Assembly (NCBI GenBank): GCA_003520365.1
Contig: DOUW01000193.1
Coordinates: 1 to 5,811, forward strand
DNA from: Massilia sp.
Lineage (GTDB): Bacteria > Pseudomonadota > Gammaproteobacteria > Burkholderiales > Burkholderiaceae_D
Length of the DNA stretch: 5,811 nt
Direction: 5' to 3'
Both the position numbers and the translations under genes were made by a program. The notes under the pieces were generated by a model. It was not told the DNA's origin. It searched no databases and saw only the letters and a list, made by a program, of their open reading frames with translations. Below, piece after piece: positions 1 through 5,183 of the stretch. Each line of letters starts with the position of its first letter. The stretch's first letter is position 1.

Positions 1-364
1 ACGCTCCGCCCGCGGAGCGTACGGCTGCGGCTATGTCGGGATGATCGGCGGCGGCCTGGTAGTCGGTGCCGGTCAGGCGCACCGCCACCGGGACGAAGAA
101 GGCGTTCGCGCCGTACTTGTTGAGGCGCTCGACCAGGCTGGCGCCGGCCTTTTCGGGATTGGCGGACGCGGAAGCGAAGACCGCGATGCGGGCGCCCTGC
201 CCTCCGGCGAGCTGGACGATGCGCTCCCAGACGGCCGCGTTATCCGGGCGCAGCGCGCCGCCGATGATGACCAGCGAGCCCCTGGGCGCCGCCTCGGCGG
301 CGTGCACCTGCATACCCGCCAGCATAGCGGCAGCCAGGACGATGGAAACAGCGAACCGCAACAT
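1..364 (-). CDS. Exported cyanophycinase-like peptidase (S51), N-terminal part only
   Basis: The minus-strand frame opens at ATG 364-362 and runs off the left edge, leaving 121 residues. AAGGAG lies 6 nt before the ATG, which fixes the start. Residues 1-26 form a signal peptide: MLRF, a hydrophobic stretch, then an Ala-rich end with likely cleavage near VHA-AEA. The mature part begins with GSLVIIGGALRPDN, then a Rossmann-like pattern ARIAVFASASANPEKAG and a helix-strand unit ending near FFVPV. This is the usual N-terminus of cyanophycinase and its relatives, which hydrolyse cyanophycin (a poly-Asp backbone carrying Arg side chains) to beta-Asp-Arg dipeptides. The signal peptide suggests a secreted or periplasmic form like CphE rather than the cytoplasmic CphB. 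The catalytic serine region lies beyond the window, so activity cannot be judged. Another S51-type hydrolase remains possible. Confidence 0.87.
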   Translation of the reverse strand, partial: MLRFAVSIVLAAAMLAGMQVHAAEAAPRGSLVIIGGALRPDNAAVWERIVQLAGGQGARIAVFASASANPEKAGASLVERLNKYGANAFFVPVAVRLTGTDYQAAADHPDIAAAVRSAGGA

Positions 365-371
365 GGGGCGC

Positions 372-413
372 TCCTTCTCGGACAGGACAAGCGTAAGCCT
401 GATTCGAGAAGGA
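372..413 (-). promoter_or_regulatory. Leader hairpin masking the SD of the cyanophycinase-like gene
   Basis: Read in the minus direction, TCCTTCTCG (413-405) is perfectly complementary to CGAGAAGGA (380-372), giving a 9-bp stem. CAGG and CCTG (401-398 and 386-383) can add 4 inner pairs, closing an 11-nt loop. The 3' arm contains most of the AAGGAG Shine-Dalgarno at 376-371, so a folded leader would hide it. No T-run follows, so it is not a standard terminator. The complementarity is seen directly; a regulatory role is inferred and needs the transcript to begin upstream of 413. Confidence 0.45.
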
Positions 414-433
414 TGTCGCCATGTTGAGACCGC

Positions 434-871
434 TCAGGAGAGGTAAATGTTGGGGAAATAACGCTCCATCAGGTGCTCGGGCTGGCGCGGTGTGGCGAAA
501 CCGAAACGCTCGTAGAGGCCGTGCGCGTCGCTGGTGGCGAGCGTGAAACGGCGCAGGCGCTGCAGGCTCGGATGACGCAGCACCGCCGCGACCAGCTGCT
601 TGCCGTAGCCATGGCCGCGGTACTCCGGCACGACGAACACGTCGGCCAGGTGGGCATAGGTGGCGAAATCGGTGACGACGCGCGCGAAACCGACCTGGCG
701 TCCATCCAGGTAGGCGCCGAAGCAGAGCGAACTCTCGATGGCGCGCTCGACCAGCGAACGCGAAATGCCGACTGCCCAGCTCGACTGTTCGCTGAGGAAA
801 CGGTAGATCATCGGGATGTCGAGCCGCGACTGGTCGGTACTGACCTCGAAACTGGAGTCGTTGGTAGTCAT
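434..871 (-). CDS. GNAT family N-acetyltransferase
   Basis: A 145-aa single-domain acetyltransferase that would move an acetyl group from acetyl-CoA to an amine; the substrate cannot be read from the sequence. The acetyl-CoA-binding motif A is clear at residues 79-95, with VVPEYRGHGYGK carrying the R/Q-x-x-G-x-G signature (R85, G88, G90). Motif B follows as DAHGLYERFGF at 115-125. The segment SLCFGAYLDGRQVGFARVVTD (49-69) is the usual central beta hairpin. It is full length for this compact subgroup and has no signal peptide, so it is cytoplasmic. The frame stays open upstream to 1048, but an early start would overlap the neighbour ending at 973 and gives an unconvincing N-terminus, so I take ATG 871-869. 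The SD there is weak (CCAGG). A TAGAAT box at 905-900 fits this start. Confidence 0.93.
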   Translation of the reverse strand: MTTNDSSFEVSTDQSRLDIPMIYRFLSEQSSWAVGISRSLVERAIESSLCFGAYLDGRQVGFARVVTDFATYAHLADVFVVPEYRGHGYGKQLVAAVLRHPSLQRLRRFTLATSDAHGLYERFGFATPRQPEHLMERYFPNIYLS

Positions 872-899
872 GTGCCTGGAGAAGCTGGCGAAAAAACCA

Positions 900-927
900 A
901 TTCTAGCGCCGTTTGCACATTCGATAA
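900..927 (-). promoter_or_regulatory. Probable promoter of the GNAT gene
   Basis: On the minus strand TAGAAT (905-900) matches the sigma70 -10 consensus at 5 of 6 positions. A weak -35 candidate, TTATCG (927-922), lies 16 bp upstream. A start near 893 would give a leader of about 22 nt before ATG 871. The rest of the 101-bp gap (872-972) shows a short A/T run at 891-896 and no stable hairpin. Confidence 0.45.
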
Positions 928-972
928 GTTCCGATTGCGTGCGCCCTTCCGGCCTGGCTCGACCGCCCTGGA

Positions 973-1563
973 TCAGCGGCTTTGCAGGTAGCGCTCGGGC
1001 AGGGTCAGGCTGGCGTCTTCCGCGCGCCAGACGAGGTTGGCGATCCACCAGCGCTTGCCGTCGTGGTAGAGCTGGATGCTGTTGATACCGCGGAGAAAAG
1101 GTCTCACGTCGTGCGGCGCGCGCAGCAGTTCATAGGTGCTGAATACATGCACCAGCTGGCCGAAGGTCTCGGTGCTGCGCGCGATCTCGCGTTCGTAGAA
1201 GCCGGACGTGGTGAACACGCTCATGTTGCGGCTGATGTAATCCTCGACCGTCATCGTGCGCAGCGCGAAGCCGCCGCCCGCGTGTGGAACGATGGTCGAC
1301 AGTTTGGCCTCGGGCGCGAACAGGGCGCGCATGCGGTTCCAGTTGCGCGGCGCGCCGGCCGGGCCGGAAATCACCTCGTACAGGGCGTTCACCGTCGAAT
1401 CGACCGACGCGCCGTCGGCTTCCTTCACCGTTGCCGGCTGGGCCGGCACGGCCTGCACCGGCTGGGCAGGCGCCGGCACCGGGACCTGGACCGGCGGCTG
1501 GGGCTGGGCGGTGGCGCTCGCGCACAGGGCGGCAAAGGCGAGCGGGAAGCAACGTGCGATCAT
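973..1563 (-). CDS. Exported NTF2/SnoaL-fold protein with a proline-rich linker
   Basis: 196 aa. Residues 1-19 ([19 protein letters not shown]) form a signal peptide with an ATA-Q cleavage site; the Cys at 14 lacks a proper lipobox. Residues 20-46 are a Pro/Ala/Val/Gln-rich spacer of repeated PVP, PAP and PAQP units. Residues 50-195 look like an NTF2-like/SnoaL domain: an N-terminal helix ([12 protein letters not shown]), [15 protein letters not shown], then [36 protein letters not shown] and the late strands [19 protein letters not shown], typical of the cone-shaped sheet. Family members bind or turn over small ligands, but the pocket here points to no substrate. The start is supported by GGAG (1573-1570) 6 nt before ATG. 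It is divergent from argH. The function is unknown and the fold call is by pattern only. Confidence 0.85.
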   Translation of the reverse strand: MIARCFPLAFAALCASATAQPQPPVQVPVPAPAQPVQAVPAQPATVKEADGASVDSTVNALYEVISGPAGAPRNWNRMRALFAPEAKLSTIVPHAGGGFALRTMTVEDYISRNMSVFTTSGFYEREIARSTETFGQLVHVFSTYELLRAPHDVRPFLRGINSIQLYHDGKRWWIANLVWRAEDASLTLPERYLQSR

Positions 1564-1578
1564 GTTTTTCTCCGGGGC

Positions 1579-1598
1579 GATGCGTTAACTATCGCATC
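1579..1598 (-). promoter_or_regulatory. Inverted repeat GATGCG-N8-CGCATC in the leader of the NTF2-fold gene
   Basis: GATGCG (1579-1584) and CGCATC (1593-1598) are perfect inverted arms around an 8-bp AT-rich centre containing TTAACTAT. The repeat ends 5 bp before the GGAG ribosome binding site and 15 bp before the ATG of the minus-strand gene. It could be an operator or a small leader hairpin. A poor promoter candidate overlaps it: ATGACA at 1624-1619, a 17-bp spacer, then GATGAT at 1601-1596 on the minus strand. Confidence 0.3.
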
Positions 1599-1631
1599 AT
1601 CAGCGATTTCGTCCAGCTTGTCATCCGCCCC

Positions 1632-1656
1632 CGGCGCCGGCGGCCGGCCGGCGCCG
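1632..1656. repeat. GC-only inverted repeat upstream of the argH -10 box
   Basis: CGGCGCCGG (1632-1640) and CCGGCGCCG (1648-1656) are perfect 9-bp inverted arms around a 7-bp centre, CGGCCGG. The element covers the place where a -35 box would sit relative to TATAAT at 1662, and no TTGACA-like sequence is present there. It might be a regulator-binding or DNA-structure element, but pure G/C runs form palindromes easily by chance. Confidence 0.35.
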
Positions 1657-1661
1657 CGGGT

Positions 1662-1667
1662 TATAAT
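1662..1667 (+). promoter_or_regulatory. -10 box of the argH promoter
   Basis: TATAAT matches the sigma70 -10 consensus exactly and sits in GGGTTATAATCGA, a context common before housekeeping genes of Burkholderiales. A start near 1674 would leave a leader of about 19 nt before ATG 1693. No -35 hexamer is visible at 16-18 bp; a GC palindrome occupies that place. Confidence 0.75.
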
Positions 1668-1692
1668 CGAAGAAATCAAACCGGAACTTCCC

Positions 1693-3090
1693 ATGACTGC
1701 ACAACTCTCCAAGAAAGCCGAAGCCTGGTCGGCACGCTTCTCCGAACCCGTTTCCGACCTCGTCAAACGCTACACCGCCTCGGTGTTCTTCGATAAACGC
1801 CTGGCCCTGTTCGACATCCAGGGCTCGCTCGCCCACGCCGAGATGCTGGCCGCGCAAGGCATCATCAGCAATGAAGACCGCGCCGAGATCGAGCGCGGCA
1901 TGGCGCAGATCAAGAGCGAAATCGAGGCCGGCAGCTTCGAATGGCTGCTCGACCTGGAAGACGTGCACCTGAACATCGAGAAGCGCCTGACCGAACTGGT
2001 CGGCGACGCCGGCAAGCGCCTGCACACCGGCCGCTCGCGCAACGACCAGGTCGCGACCGACATCCGCCTGTACGTGCGCGCCGCGATCGACGACATCGTC
2101 GCCCTGCTGAACGGCCTGCGCGGCGCCCTGGCGGACCTGGCCGAGCGCCACTTCGACACCATCATGCCGGGCTTCACCCACCTGCAGGTGGCCCAGCCGA
2201 TCACCTTCGGCCACCACATGCTGGCCTACGTGGAAATGTTCGGCCGTGATGCCGAGCGCATGATCGACGCGCGCCGCCGCGTGAACCGCCTGCCGCTGGG
2301 CGCCGCGGCGCTGGCCGGCACCACCTTCCCGATCGACCGCCTGCGCGTGGCGAAAACCCTGGGCTTCGAGGACGTCTGCCACAATTCGCTGGACGCCGTC
2401 TCCGACCGCGATTTCGCGATCGAGTTCACCGCCGCCGCCTCGCTGGTCATGATGCACGTCTCGCGCATGTCGGAAGAACTGGTCATGTGGATGAGCCCAC
2501 GCGTCGGCTTCATCGACATCGCCGACCGCTTCTGCACCGGCTCGTCGATCATGCCGCAGAAGAAGAACCCGGACGTGCCGGAATTGGCACGCGGCAAGAC
2601 CGGCCGCGTGTATGGCCACCTGGCGTCCCTGCTGACCCTGATGAAAGGCCAGCCGCTGGCCTACAACAAGGACAACCAGGAAGACAAGGAACCGCTGTTC
2701 GACACCGTCGACACCGTGCTCGACACCCTGCGCATCTTCACCGACATGGCCGCCGGCATCACGGTCAAGCCGGACAACATGCGCGCCGCCGCCCTGCAGG
2801 GCTACGCCACCGCGACCGACCTGGCCGACTACCTGGTCAAGAAGGGCCTGCCCTTCCGCGACGCCCACGAAGCCGTGGCCCACGCCGTGCGCGCCTGCGA
2901 CGATGCGGAATGCGACCTGGCCGACATGTCGCTCGACACCCTGCGCGGCTTCTCGCCGCTGATCGAAGAGGACGTGTTCGCCGTGCTGACCCTGGAAGGC
3001 TCCGTGGCGGCCCGCGACCACGTCGGCGGCACCGCGCCGAACCAGGTGCGCAAGGCGATCGAGCGCGTGCGCGGGCAGCTGAAGGATTGA
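1693..3090 (+). CDS. argH: Argininosuccinate lyase
   Basis: 465 aa, the normal length for ArgH. It cleaves argininosuccinate to arginine and fumarate, the last step of arginine biosynthesis, and acts as a cytoplasmic homotetramer whose active sites combine three subunits. Family landmarks are intact: [10 protein letters not shown] at 111-120; [10 protein letters not shown] at 160-169 with the catalytic-site pair T162-H163; and the fumarase/aspartase superfamily signature [12 protein letters not shown] at 283-294, carrying the mobile-loop serine (S284). The start is the ATG shortly after the -10 box, with a weak GGAA Shine-Dalgarno 6 nt upstream. The frame is open far upstream of this ATG, but that stretch is antisense to the NTF2-fold gene and not part of the protein. 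The stop codon lies inside the first copy of a GGATTGAAATA repeat. Confidence 0.99.
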   Translation: MTAQLSKKAEAWSARFSEPVSDLVKRYTASVFFDKRLALFDIQGSLAHAEMLAAQGIISNEDRAEIERGMAQIKSEIEAGSFEWLLDLEDVHLNIEKRLTELVGDAGKRLHTGRSRNDQVATDIRLYVRAAIDDIVALLNGLRGALADLAERHFDTIMPGFTHLQVAQPITFGHHMLAYVEMFGRDAERMIDARRRVNRLPLGAAALAGTTFPIDRLRVAKTLGFEDVCHNSLDAVSDRDFAIEFTAAASLVMMHVSRMSEELVMWMSPRVGFIDIADRFCTGSSIMPQKKNPDVPELARGKTGRVYGHLASLLTLMKGQPLAYNKDNQEDKEPLFDTVDTVLDTLRIFTDMAAGITVKPDNMRAAALQGYATATDLADYLVKKGLPFRDAHEAVAHAVRACDDAECDLADMSLDTLRGFSPLIEEDVFAVLTLEGSVAARDHVGGTAPNQVRKAIERVRGQLKD

Positions 3091-3148
3091 AATAGTGGAT
3101 TGAAATAATATTTCACGAATAAGGACTTCCTGAAATAATATTTCAGGA
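3084..3148. repeat. Paired 15-bp palindromes, 30 bp apart, after argH
   Basis: TGAAATAATATTTCA occurs exactly twice, at 3101-3115 and 3131-3145. Each copy is a palindrome of 7-bp arms (TGAAATA/TATTTCA) around a central A. The second copy extends to 10-bp arms (TCCTGAAATA/TATTTCAGGA, 3128-3148). A half copy precedes them: GGATTGAAATA at 3084-3094, including the argH stop, is repeated at 3097-3107. The 30-bp spacing is close to three helical turns, so bound proteins would lie on one DNA face. As RNA the second copy can form a 9-bp stem with a 3-nt loop but has only two U after it, so it is a poor terminator. It may be an operator pair for amj. The repeats are certain; the role is not. Confidence 0.7.
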
Positions 3149-3154
3149 TTGCGT

Positions 3155-3227
3155 CACGGGTGCGGGACCCGGCCTCGTAGGGTGGGCACCCGTGCCCGCG
3201 CGTTCAATCTCCAGTTGCCGCGCGGGC
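3155..3227 (+). promoter_or_regulatory. Three overlapping GC-rich inverted repeats upstream of amj
   Basis: Repeat A pairs CACGGGTGC (3155-3163) with GCACCCGTG (3186-3194). Repeat B pairs GTGGGCAC (3182-3189) with GTGCCCGC (3192-3199), with one G-T wobble and a 2-nt centre. Repeat C pairs GCCCGCGCG (3194-3202) with CGCGCGGGC (3219-3227). B excludes both A and C, whereas A and C collide only at base 3194. This could be a two-state leader for amj. The stretch TAGGGTGGGCAC...GTGCCC also resembles REP-like intergenic repeats, which is the main alternative. There is no U-tract. Confidence 0.4.
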
Positions 3228-3238
3228 GCTTCGATGTC

Positions 3239-3250
3239 AGCATGCATGCT
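3239..3250. repeat. 12-bp perfect palindrome upstream of amj
   Basis: AGCATGCATGCT is a perfect palindrome whose right end is 21 bp before the chosen amj start codon. It also contains an alternative in-frame ATG at 3242. It may be a protein-binding site; nothing else supports this. Confidence 0.3.
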
Positions 3251-3271
3251 CGACAACGACGCCGCCCCCAC

Positions 3272-4075
3272 ATGGACACCCAGCTCTGGCTGATCTGTTT
3301 CCTCACCTTCGTCATCCACCTGATCGGCACGCTCGCCTACTCGGTTCGCATCGCCGGCGTCCGGACCCGGCGCATCGCCGTTTCCTTTGCCCTGTTCAGC
3401 ATCCTGGTGCTGGTCTCGCGCACCTCGAATTCCTTCCTCGGCCCCTTCCTCGCCAAGCGCGTCGAATCGAACCTGGCCGGAACGCTGGCGACCGACCTGC
3501 TGTCCGACTTCCGCTGGCTGCTGGTCTCGGCTTCGCTCGCCACCATCGCCGGCGCCCTCCTGGTCCCGACTTTCCAGCGGGTGTTCTGCCGGGCGGTGGA
3601 ACACTTCCAGGTCCATCGTTCGGTCCCGAAACTGATCCTGCACGGCTTCTTCAAGGGCGGCCTTTCCTTCGTCAAGGATGCGGCCACGCTGCCGGCAGCG
3701 CCCCAGGTCAGCAAGCCCCACAACAGCGGCGCGGTGTCCTGGTCGATCCTGCTGCTGAACGTCGGCGCCGCCGCGCTCTGGACCGTGGGCGTGTTCGCCG
3801 CGCTCTACGCCGGCGCGCTCGATCCGGCGGTGCGTGTGACCTCGAGCACGCTGTCGTCGATCATCAATGGCGGCGCGACGATCATGATGGCCGTGTTCAT
3901 CGACCCGCACCTGTCGGGCATGACCGACGACGTGGTCGAAGGGCGCCTCAGCGAGGGAGAATTTCGTGGCGCCATCGTCTGGCTGGTCGGCAGCCGTCTC
4001 GCCGGCACCTTGCTCGCGCAACTGCTGTTCGTGCCCTCGGCCATGCTGATCGTCTTCGTGGCGCAAGTGCTTTAA
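3272..4075 (+). CDS. amj: Lipid II flippase Amj (DUF2837 family)
   Basis: 267-aa polytopic membrane protein. The N-terminal run LICFLTFVIHLIGTLAYSVR and the following IAGVRTRRIAVSFALFSILVLVSRTSN are the hallmark of the Amj/YdaH family. In Bacillus subtilis Amj moves the peptidoglycan precursor lipid II across the cytoplasmic membrane and can replace MurJ, to which it is unrelated in sequence. I count six hydrophobic segments, near residues 5-25, 36-50, 82-104, 157-180, 193-211 and 234-266, with a charged loop at 106-150. ATG 3272 places the first membrane segment where family members have it. In-frame ATG 3242 and TTG 3149 give Arg-rich extensions that do not look like protein. No Shine-Dalgarno is visible before 3272 or 3242, so translation may be weak or controlled. 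It is probably a second flippase, since MurJ is normally present in this group, though it is not visible here. Confidence 0.93.
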   Translation: MDTQLWLICFLTFVIHLIGTLAYSVRIAGVRTRRIAVSFALFSILVLVSRTSNSFLGPFLAKRVESNLAGTLATDLLSDFRWLLVSASLATIAGALLVPTFQRVFCRAVEHFQVHRSVPKLILHGFFKGGLSFVKDAATLPAAPQVSKPHNSGAVSWSILLLNVGAAALWTVGVFAALYAGALDPAVRVTSSTLSSIINGGATIMMAVFIDPHLSGMTDDVVEGRLSEGEFRGAIVWLVGSRLAGTLLAQLLFVPSAMLIVFVAQVL

Positions 4076-4108
4076 CTTCGCACCAGCGTTGAACCGCCAA
4101 CAGAAGGC

Positions 4109-4153
4109 CTCCTGCGATGGGGCTAGACTTCAGTGCTAGCCATATCGCAGGGG
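4109..4153 (+). promoter_or_regulatory. Large leader hairpin covering the SD of the KTSC-like gene
   Basis: CCTGCGAT (4111-4118) pairs perfectly with ATCGCAGG (4144-4151). Inside it, after a 2x2 internal loop, GGCTAG (4121-4126) pairs with CTAGCC (4136-4141), leaving a 9-nt loop. A U-G and a C-G pair (4110/4152, 4109/4153) can extend the base. The G-run of the Shine-Dalgarno (4150-4153) is then wholly paired, 6 nt before ATG 4160. No U-run follows, so it is not a usual terminator for amj. A TAGACT box (4124-4129) inside it could instead be a -10 element, in which case the repeat would act as DNA. The 84-bp gap has no other gene. Confidence 0.5.
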
Positions 4154-4159
4154 AAGCAC

Positions 4160-4387
4160 ATGCAGCGCTACAAAAACCGCAACGGCGAATCCGGCGTGGT
4201 CGCCTACGACATCGCCGAGCGCTCGATCACGGTCGAGTTCAGGGATGGCGACCGCTACCTCTACACCGACCAGAGCGCCGGCGCCGAGAACATCACCGAG
4301 ATGCAGCGCCTGGCAACGCTGGGCAGCGGCCTGTCGACCTACATCAGCCAGGTGGTGCGCGAGCGCTATGCGCGCAAGCTGGGCTAG
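4160..4387 (+). CDS. Small KTSC-like protein of unknown function
   Basis: 75-aa acidic/basic mixed protein with no signal peptide or membrane segment. The core SGVVAYDIAERSITVEF (residues 11-27), then RDGDRYLYT and a C-terminal helical part LATLGSGLSTYISQ, follows the pattern of the KTSC domain: a Ser, a V/I-x-Y-D strand, a strand ending in F-x-x-G-x-x-Y-x-Y, and a final helix ending in an F/Y-I pair. KTSC is a short domain found alone in bacteria and at the end of some lysyl-tRNA synthetases; its role is not established. I chose ATG 4160 because GGGGAA ends 4 nt upstream. A GTG at 4133 would add nine residues but lies inside the leader hairpin and has no SD. The gene stops 17 bp before the convergent bdcA stop, with no clear terminator between. 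The family assignment is tentative. Confidence 0.75.
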   Translation: MQRYKNRNGESGVVAYDIAERSITVEFRDGDRYLYTDQSAGAENITEMQRLATLGSGLSTYISQVVRERYARKLG

Positions 4388-4404
4388 CGCAGGCGTCCGC
4401 CCGA

Positions 4405-5118
4405 TCAGGCGCCGAACGCGCCGTCGATCGTGTGCATCGCGCCGGTGACGAAGCCGGCTTCCGGGCCCGCCAGCCAGGCCACCATGGCCGCGACCTCTTC
4501 CGGGCGGCCGTGGCGCTTGAGCGCCATGAAGCCATGCAGCAAGTCCTTCATCGGGCCATCGGCCGGGTTGGCGTCGGTGTCGATCGGACCGGGCTGGACG
4601 ACGTTCACCGTGATCTCGCGCGGGCCGAAATCGCGCGCCAGGCCGCGCGCCATGCCCTGCAGCGCGGACTTGCTCAGCGCGTAGGCCGCCATCCCCGGCA
4701 CCGGCATGCGGTCGCCGTTCACCGAACCGATCACGATGATGCGTCCCCCCTGCGGCATCTGGCGCGCCGCCTCGACCGAGGCGTGATACGGCGCATGCAC
4801 GTTGATCCGGAACAGGCGGTCGACCGCGTCCGGATCGAGCTCGAGCGCGTTGCCGAACACGGCGATCCCGGCATTCACCACCAGCACGTCGAGCGGCCCG
4901 CTGTTGCGCACCACCTCGATCACGGCGTCCCGGTCTGCGCTGTCGGCGAAGATGGCCGTGCTCCCCGTCTCGGCGGCCAGGGCGAACGCCGCTGCCTCCG
5001 AGCCGGCATAGGTGAAGCTGACGCGTGCGCCGTCCGCCAGGAAACGGCGGACGATCGCGGCCCCGATGCCACGGCTCCCACCCAGCACCAAAACAGATTT
5101 TTCATTAAAAATAGACAT
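4405..5118 (-). CDS. bdcA: SDR-fold BdcA-like protein (biofilm dispersal / c-di-GMP-linked)
   Basis: 237 aa, the same length as Escherichia coli BdcA, and close to it over nearly every segment by recall (FTYAGS, FADSADRDAVIEVVR, NVHAPYHASVEAARQMP, GSVNGDRMPV, QPGPIDTDANPADGPM, AGPEAGFVTGAMHTIDGAFGA). The classical short-chain dehydrogenase elements are present: the glycine-rich GGSRGIG at 13-19 (Leu12 replaces the usual Thr, as in BdcA), NAG at 82-84, N106, S132, and Y146-x3-K150. There is no acidic residue at the end of strand 2 (TYAGS, 36-40), and R16 is present, which favours NADPH. E. coli BdcA promotes biofilm dispersal; it was first described as binding c-di-GMP and later shown to be an NADPH-binding SDR. 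E50, the position changed in a published enhanced-dispersal variant, is conserved. GAGGT lies 5 nt before ATG 5118. It is divergent from bdcR. Confidence 0.94.
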   Translation of the reverse strand: MSIFNEKSVLVLGGSRGIGAAIVRRFLADGARVSFTYAGSEAAAFALAAETGSTAIFADSADRDAVIEVVRNSGPLDVLVVNAGIAVFGNALELDPDAVDRLFRINVHAPYHASVEAARQMPQGGRIIVIGSVNGDRMPVPGMAAYALSKSALQGMARGLARDFGPREITVNVVQPGPIDTDANPADGPMKDLLHGFMALKRHGRPEEVAAMVAWLAGPEAGFVTGAMHTIDGAFGA

Positions 5119-5128
5119 GGGACACCTC

Positions 5129-5157
5129 TATGCAATTAATTTAGGAGTCGCTACAAT
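5129..5157 (+). promoter_or_regulatory. Candidate bdcR promoter
   Basis: TACAAT (5152-5157) matches the -10 consensus at 5 of 6 positions; a poor -35 candidate, TATGCA (5129-5134), lies 17 bp upstream. Transcription would begin near 5164, leaving about 32 nt before the start codon. The -10 box overlaps the proposed bdcA -10 box on the other strand and lies in the right arm of operator 1. Confidence 0.4.
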
Positions 5158-5160
5158 AAT
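5135..5160. promoter_or_regulatory. Operator 1: predicted BdcR-binding palindrome
   Basis: ATTAATTTAG (5135-5144), a 6-bp centre (GAGTCG), then CTACAATAAT (5151-5160). The arms are inverted repeats at 8 of 10 positions. The site covers the -10 boxes proposed for both bdcA and bdcR. A near copy sits 49 bp downstream with mismatches at the same two arm positions. Size and symmetry fit a TetR-family operator. Assignment to BdcR is inferred from the adjacent gene. Confidence 0.6.
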
Positions 5161-5180
5161 CGATCCACGGACGATGTCAG
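5153..5180 (-). promoter_or_regulatory. Candidate bdcA promoter
   Basis: On the minus strand CTGACA (5180-5175) matches the -35 consensus at 5 of 6 positions. TATTGT (5158-5153) follows after 16 bp and matches the -10 consensus at 4 of 6. The start would be near 5146, giving a leader of about 28 nt before ATG 5118. The -10 box lies in the right arm of operator 1, consistent with repression. Confidence 0.45.
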
Positions 5181-5183
5181 GCG

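Noticed and set aside
1..20. Perfect 9-bp inverted repeat ACGCTCCGC/GCGGAGCGT at the window edge
   Set aside because: It lies inside the coding frame of the cyanophycinase-like protein and is explained by Arg, Ser, Ala and Gly codons; nothing suggests a site.
240..422. A 60-codon minus-strand frame starting at ATG 422 upstream of the cyanophycinase-like start, considered as a leader peptide
   Set aside because: It has no SD and runs deep into the real gene in another frame; composition is not protein-like.
982..1692. 237-codon in-frame extension upstream of the argH ATG
   Set aside because: It is antisense to the NTF2-fold gene, crosses the promoter with its TATAAT box, and ArgH is full length without it.
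1621..3021. A 466-codon open frame antisense to argH
   Set aside because: Its product is rich in Gly, Val, His, Gln and Arg without domain motifs, as expected from the complement of GC-rich codons. argH is certain in the same place.
3101..3145. ArgR boxes
   Set aside because: The half-sites resemble TGAAT/ATTCA, but the core is 15 rather than 14 bp, the pair spacing is 30 rather than about 21 bp, and the site is downstream of argH rather than over its promoter.
3128..3150. Rho-independent terminator of argH
   Set aside because: The stem is AT-rich and only two T follow; a 3-nt loop hairpin without a U-tract is not a credible intrinsic terminator.
3143..4066. A 307-codon minus-strand open frame across amj
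   Set aside because: Gln/Asp/Glu/Arg-rich shadow of a membrane protein gene; no signal, motif or ribosome binding site.
4388..4404. Bidirectional terminator between the converging KTSC-like gene and bdcA
   Set aside because: The 17-bp gap contains no stable inverted repeat and no T or A run.
4117..5139. A 340-codon plus-strand open frame across bdcA
   Set aside because: It is antisense to bdcA, whose SDR motifs are unmistakable. Its Arg/His-rich product has no recognisable feature.
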